Shown: positions 58,718 to 64,000 of the stretch, piece by piece
Position numbering within the stretch: the first letter of the stretch is position 1
Layout: each line of letters begins with the position of its first letter
Made by a program: the position numbers and the translations under genes
Assembly: GCA_017640505.1 (NCBI GenBank)
Contig: JAEPQO010000001.1
Location: forward strand, 326,625-390,624
DNA length: 64,000 nucleotides
Direction: 5' to 3'
Source: Rhodospirillales bacterium
GTDB lineage: Bacteria > Pseudomonadota > Alphaproteobacteria > Rhodospirillales > Casp-alpha2
Notes under the pieces: model-generated
Seen by the model: only the letters and a program-made list of their open reading frames with translations
Database searches by the model: none
What the model was told of the DNA's origin: nothing

Positions 58718-59178
58718 TGGAAAACACAATAAAAAGAATACGTAGGCAAATTCGGGAAGGTTTCCTGTATGGAGCGGATCACCGAAAAACAGCCAAGTTC
58801 ACTACCAAGGTTAGACTCCGGATGAGCTACATGGAGCGCTTTTCCGAGCTCATATTCAAACTGAGAGAGATAATGATGTCTCTCACACTCATCAAATACC
58901 ACTATATCGATGGCCCGCCGATCAAAGTATCAAAAGCATTAATCTATTGGATTCTCCCAAAAGAAACTGGTCCTATTGTTTGGGGCGATCTCAGCGAGAT
59001 TTTTACCGAGAACCTTCGGAAAGGAACCGATGAGAAAAGTATGAAGCGATGGCTTTGGGGGCAAACACTAAGAACCATTTGGCCATGCTTGAAGTGGCGC
59101 ATTCGCCTCTCGGCCAACGCATTCTTGAAGCTCGCAGGCCTATCACAAGCGGTCGAATGGATCGTGTCAAAGTTCTAA
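58717..59178 (+). CDS. Small protein resembling an orphan permease-prefix (PPD2-like) domain
   Basis: A 153-residue protein translationally coupled to the PadR gene. The segment from PIKVSKALIYWILPKETGPI through VWGDLSEIFTENL to KRWLWGQTLRTIWPCLKW (residues 68-128) resembles the permease prefix domain 2 found ahead of MacB/FtsX-type permeases that pair with PadR regulators. The pattern is Leu-Pro-x-E, GDL-x-E, then RWxWxQxLR. No ABC permease or ATPase follows. The 67 residues before it are basic and unlike anything recognised. Low GC and the flanking repeats suggest acquisition. The family assignment is by eye only. Confidence 0.6.
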   Translation: MENTIKRIRRQIREGFLYGADHRKTAKFTTKVRLRMSYMERFSELIFKLREIMMSLTLIKYHYIDGPPIKVSKALIYWILPKETGPIVWGDLSEIFTENLRKGTDEKSMKRWLWGQTLRTIWPCLKWRIRLSANAFLKLAGLSQAVEWIVSKF

Positions 59179-59181
59179 AGG

Positions 59182-59208
59182 CTGGGCCCCCGCATTCGCG
59201 GGGGTGAC
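59182..59208 (-). repeat. REP-like hairpin repeat, right copy (inverted)
   Basis: CTGGGCCCCCGCATTCGCGG then GGGTGAC. The stem CCCCCGC/GCGGGGG closes on ATTC. The reverse complement aligns over its full 27 bases with the copy at 58291. It lies between the orphan-prefix gene and dnaJ and could also act as a bidirectional transcription barrier. Confidence 0.75.
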
Positions 59209-59237
59209 GATTCAAGGTGCGTCGGGTGCCCCGACGC

Positions 59238-60380
<1,143 letters not shown>

Positions 60381-60412
60381 TGTAACCGATACCCCCGAAG
60401 CGATCCGCCGGC

Positions 60413-60438
60413 GGGCGGTCCGCTATCGCGAACCGCCC
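60413..60438 (-). other. dnaK-dnaJ intercistronic hairpin
   Basis: GGGCGGT and ACCGCCC form a seven-pair stem around 12 bases within the 74-base gap, without a U-run. It probably tunes dnaJ relative to dnaK by RNA stability or partial attenuation. Confidence 0.45.
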
Positions 60439-60454
60439 AGTACGGAGAGCAGGC

Positions 60455-62389
<1,935 letters not shown>

Positions 62390-62467
62390 GATACATGACC
62401 TCACTTTCTACGGCTGTCGTTTCCGGCCTTTGCAAGCGCCCGAAACGACCCCTCGGGTTTAGATCCT

Positions 62468-62526
62468 GTCGCCGAATTCGGCGACTTAGTGGATTTGAGT
62501 GGGATATAAGCCCGGAAATCCGGGCC
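62468..62526 (-). other. Two hairpins in the grpE-dnaK interval
   Basis: GTCGCCGAATTCGGCGAC (62468-62485) is a perfect 18-base palindrome. GCCCGG-AAAT-CCGGGC (62510-62525) is a second stem, followed on the minus strand by TTATAT. They sit in the 177-base gap upstream of dnaK, where a grpE terminator, a heat-shock promoter or an RNA thermometer-like leader could lie. No RpoH consensus could be set with confidence. Confidence 0.5.
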
Positions 62527-62566
62527 TGCAACGCTTTCCCAACATAATTTTTAGGGCTTTTTTGTC

Positions 62567-63331
62567 CTATAATTCCTCGTCGAGGTTGGTCCCGGACGGC
62601 TTCTTGTCGTCCTCGTAGGCCGTTCCACCGCCCTGGCCCGATTTCTCGGCTGCTGCCTCATCCAGCGTCTGCTGCGACGGCGACGGCGCGGGACCCTGCT
62701 TTTCGCCACCCTTGGTGACGCCGACCTTGGCCGGGCGCAAAGGCTGATCACCCAGCATGTAGCCGGCTTCCATAACCTGTCCCACGGTGCCCGCGGGTTT
62801 CGAGGCATCTTCGTATTCGAACATGGCTTCGTGCATCTGCGGGTCGAATTTTTCGCCCAGCGGATCGACTTTTTTGATGCCGTTACGGGAAAAGGCATTC
62901 TGCATCTCGCGCGCCGTCATCTGCACGCCTTCGAGCAGCGCCTTGATCGAGTCATGATGCAGGGCCTGTTCCGTTTCCACCGCGTCCAGCGCACGGCTCA
63001 GGTTATCCGCGACCACGATCATTTCGCGGGCGAAACCGGCGATCGCACGCTTCGACGCGTTCTCTACGTCGCGTGACGCACGGCGGCGCACGTTCTCGGC
63101 CTCGGCCAGCGCACGCAGCAGCTTGTCCTTGGTGTCTGCAAGTTCGGCTTCAAGCGTGGAGGCAACACCTTCCGGATCTTCCTCGTCGTCGGACGCATCA
63201 GTGCGGCCTTCCATTTCGGCGCCCTCGTCCGTCGGCTGGGAATCCTCGGATACGTCTTCGGCGCTTTCCGCCTGGGCGTCTTCGGGCTTTTCCTCGTCTG
63301 CCGGCATCTCGGCTTTTTCCTGGCTTTGCAT
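62567..63331 (-). CDS. grpE: Nucleotide exchange factor GrpE
   Basis: A 254-residue DnaK cofactor, longer than E. coli GrpE (197). It has a highly acidic, disordered N-terminus (residues 1-65) and a Ser/Pro/Gln-rich C-terminal tail (about 200-254). The core coiled coil and beta domain carry KLLRALAEAENVRRRASRDV, GVQMTAREMQNAFSRNGIKKV and the DPLGEKFDPQMHEAMFEYED signature. The gene is 16 bases after hrcA. Confidence 0.94.
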   Translation of the reverse strand: MQSQEKAEMPADEEKPEDAQAESAEDVSEDSQPTDEGAEMEGRTDASDDEEDPEGVASTLEAELADTKDKLLRALAEAENVRRRASRDVENASKRAIAGFAREMIVVADNLSRALDAVETEQALHHDSIKALLEGVQMTAREMQNAFSRNGIKKVDPLGEKFDPQMHEAMFEYEDASKPAGTVGQVMEAGYMLGDQPLRPAKVGVTKGGEKQGPAPSPSQQTLDEAAAEKSGQGGGTAYEDDKKPSGTNLDEEL

Positions 63332-63347
63332 GGTCTTCCTAACGTTC

Positions 63348-64000
63348 TTAACGGAACCGTTCGCCGATCATCCGGGCCGTGTAATCGACCATCGGAATAA
63401 TCCGCGCGTAATTCATTCGTGTCGGGCCGATCACACCGATCGCACCGACAATATGATTGGCGTCGTTGCGGTAGGGCCCGACGATCATCGAGCAACCGGC
63501 AACATTGAACAACTTGTTGTCCGCACCGATGAAGATTTGGACTCCATCGGCGGCGTTCGCAAGGCTCAACAGCTTGAGCATCTCGTTTTTCGTTTCCAGC
63601 GCGTCGAACAGCGAGCGGATACGTTCAAGATCGGTCAGCGCCGTGACGTCCTCCAGAAGCTTCGACTGACCGCGCACGATCAGCGTGCCCGACGCGTCCG
63701 TTGCCTCGCCATTGCCGGACCACGTTGCAAGACCGCTTTCGACGACCTTCTGCGTCAATTCATCAAGCTGCGCCTGATGGCTTTCGAGCTCGGCCACGAT
63801 CTCGTCCAACGCTTCCTGCAGCGTGCGGCCGACGAGGCGCGCGCTCAGATAATTGGTGGCCTGCACAAGCGCCGACGGCGGCAGCGTCATCGGCACGTTG
63901 ATCAGTCGGTTTTCGACGACGCCGCTTTCGGTCACCAGTACGACAAGGCCACGACCGGGGCTGAGACTGACGAATTCGATGTGCTTGAGCGGGCTGTCGG
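63348..64000 (-). CDS. hrcA: Heat-inducible transcription repressor HrcA (N-terminus beyond window)
   Basis: The reading frame is open to the window edge: SPLKHIEFVSLSPGRGLVVL (from 63993 down), then VENRLINVPMTLPPSALVQA, and at the end MIVGPYRNDANHIVGAIGVIGPTRMNYARIIPMVDYTARMI, the HrcA C-terminal signature. About 217 of roughly 350 residues are present; the DNA-binding N-terminus is missing. HrcA represses heat-shock genes through CIRCE elements (TTAGCACTC-N9-GAGTGCTAA). None is seen ahead of grpE or dnaK here. Confidence 0.93.
   Translation of the reverse strand, partial: DSPLKHIEFVSLSPGRGLVVLVTESGVVENRLINVPMTLPPSALVQATNYLSARLVGRTLQEALDEIVAELESHQAQLDELTQKVVESGLATWSGNGEATDASGTLIVRGQSKLLEDVTALTDLERIRSLFDALETKNEMLKLLSLANAADGVQIFIGADNKLFNVAGCSMIVGPYRNDANHIVGAIGVIGPTRMNYARIIPMVDYTARMIGERFR

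Noticed and set aside
58291-59208. Insertion sequence or transposon between dapB and dnaJ
   Set aside because: No transposase, no target-site duplication visible, and the ends are REP-like hairpins rather than IS termini.

Overview
The window is one continuous piece of a GC-rich (about 60% by eye) alphaproteobacterial chromosome, most like Rhodospirillales or a related order. The evidence is the set of gene families and their order: Irr and Fur/Mur regulators, a MucR/Ros regulator, fabA-fabB-fabI, hrcA-grpE-dnaK-dnaJ-dapB, and the long core cluster fur-miaB-phoH-ybeY-corC-lnt-xre-metK-trmB-rimP-nusA-ylxR-infB-rbfA-truB-rpsO-pnp. There is no prophage, insertion sequence, CRISPR array, rRNA or tRNA. 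Nearly all of the sequence is coding, and no gap between genes exceeds 300 bases.

Layout. 0-4 kb: the end of metZ, then a 2-hydroxyacid dehydrogenase with pabB-pabC (p-aminobenzoate for folate), and an exported SH3 protein. 4-7.1 kb: an iron/peroxide module of rubrerythrin, a CCG-domain Fe-S oxidoreductase and a DUF3501 protein, beside irr. Its promoter region is rich in operator-like motifs. 7.1-9.7 kb: the anaerobic-type unsaturated fatty acid operon fabA-fabB-fabI. 9.9-28.7 kb: the translation/RNA core cluster listed above, all on the minus strand and preceded by mucR. 28.7-34 kb: a mixed segment with a TusA-like protein, tsaB, an unidentified membrane transporter, a RutE-like nitroreductase, an exported polysaccharide deacetylase and a glucosaminidase. 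34-43 kb: nfuA, trpS, murJ, glnD and mutS on the minus strand. 43-54 kb: malic enzyme, pyrophosphatase, an MFS transporter, two heptosyltransferase-like GT9 enzymes around an AmpG-like permease, typA and a PfkB sugar/nucleoside kinase. 54-58 kb: an EI24 membrane protein, a bactofilin, a lipoprotein, nth, a DUF2244 protein and dapB. 58.3-59.2 kb: a small AT-rich island (PadR regulator plus a permease-prefix-like protein) between two inverted REP-like repeats. 59.2-64 kb: dnaJ, dnaK, grpE and hrcA, the last cut by the window edge.

The least-described material is (i) the rubrerythrin/CCG Fe-S/DUF3501 operon, with an Irr-box-like palindrome, a promoter and two identical 14-bp repeats in front of it; (ii) the PadR/permease-prefix island wedged between dnaJ and dapB; and (iii) the palindrome-rich AT segment in front of the EI24-bactofilin-lipoprotein group. 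Several core genes (fabA, metK, phoH, possibly others) start with TTG, supported by well-placed ribosome binding sites or by family alignment. Start choices that differ from the longest reading frame are explained in the entries.
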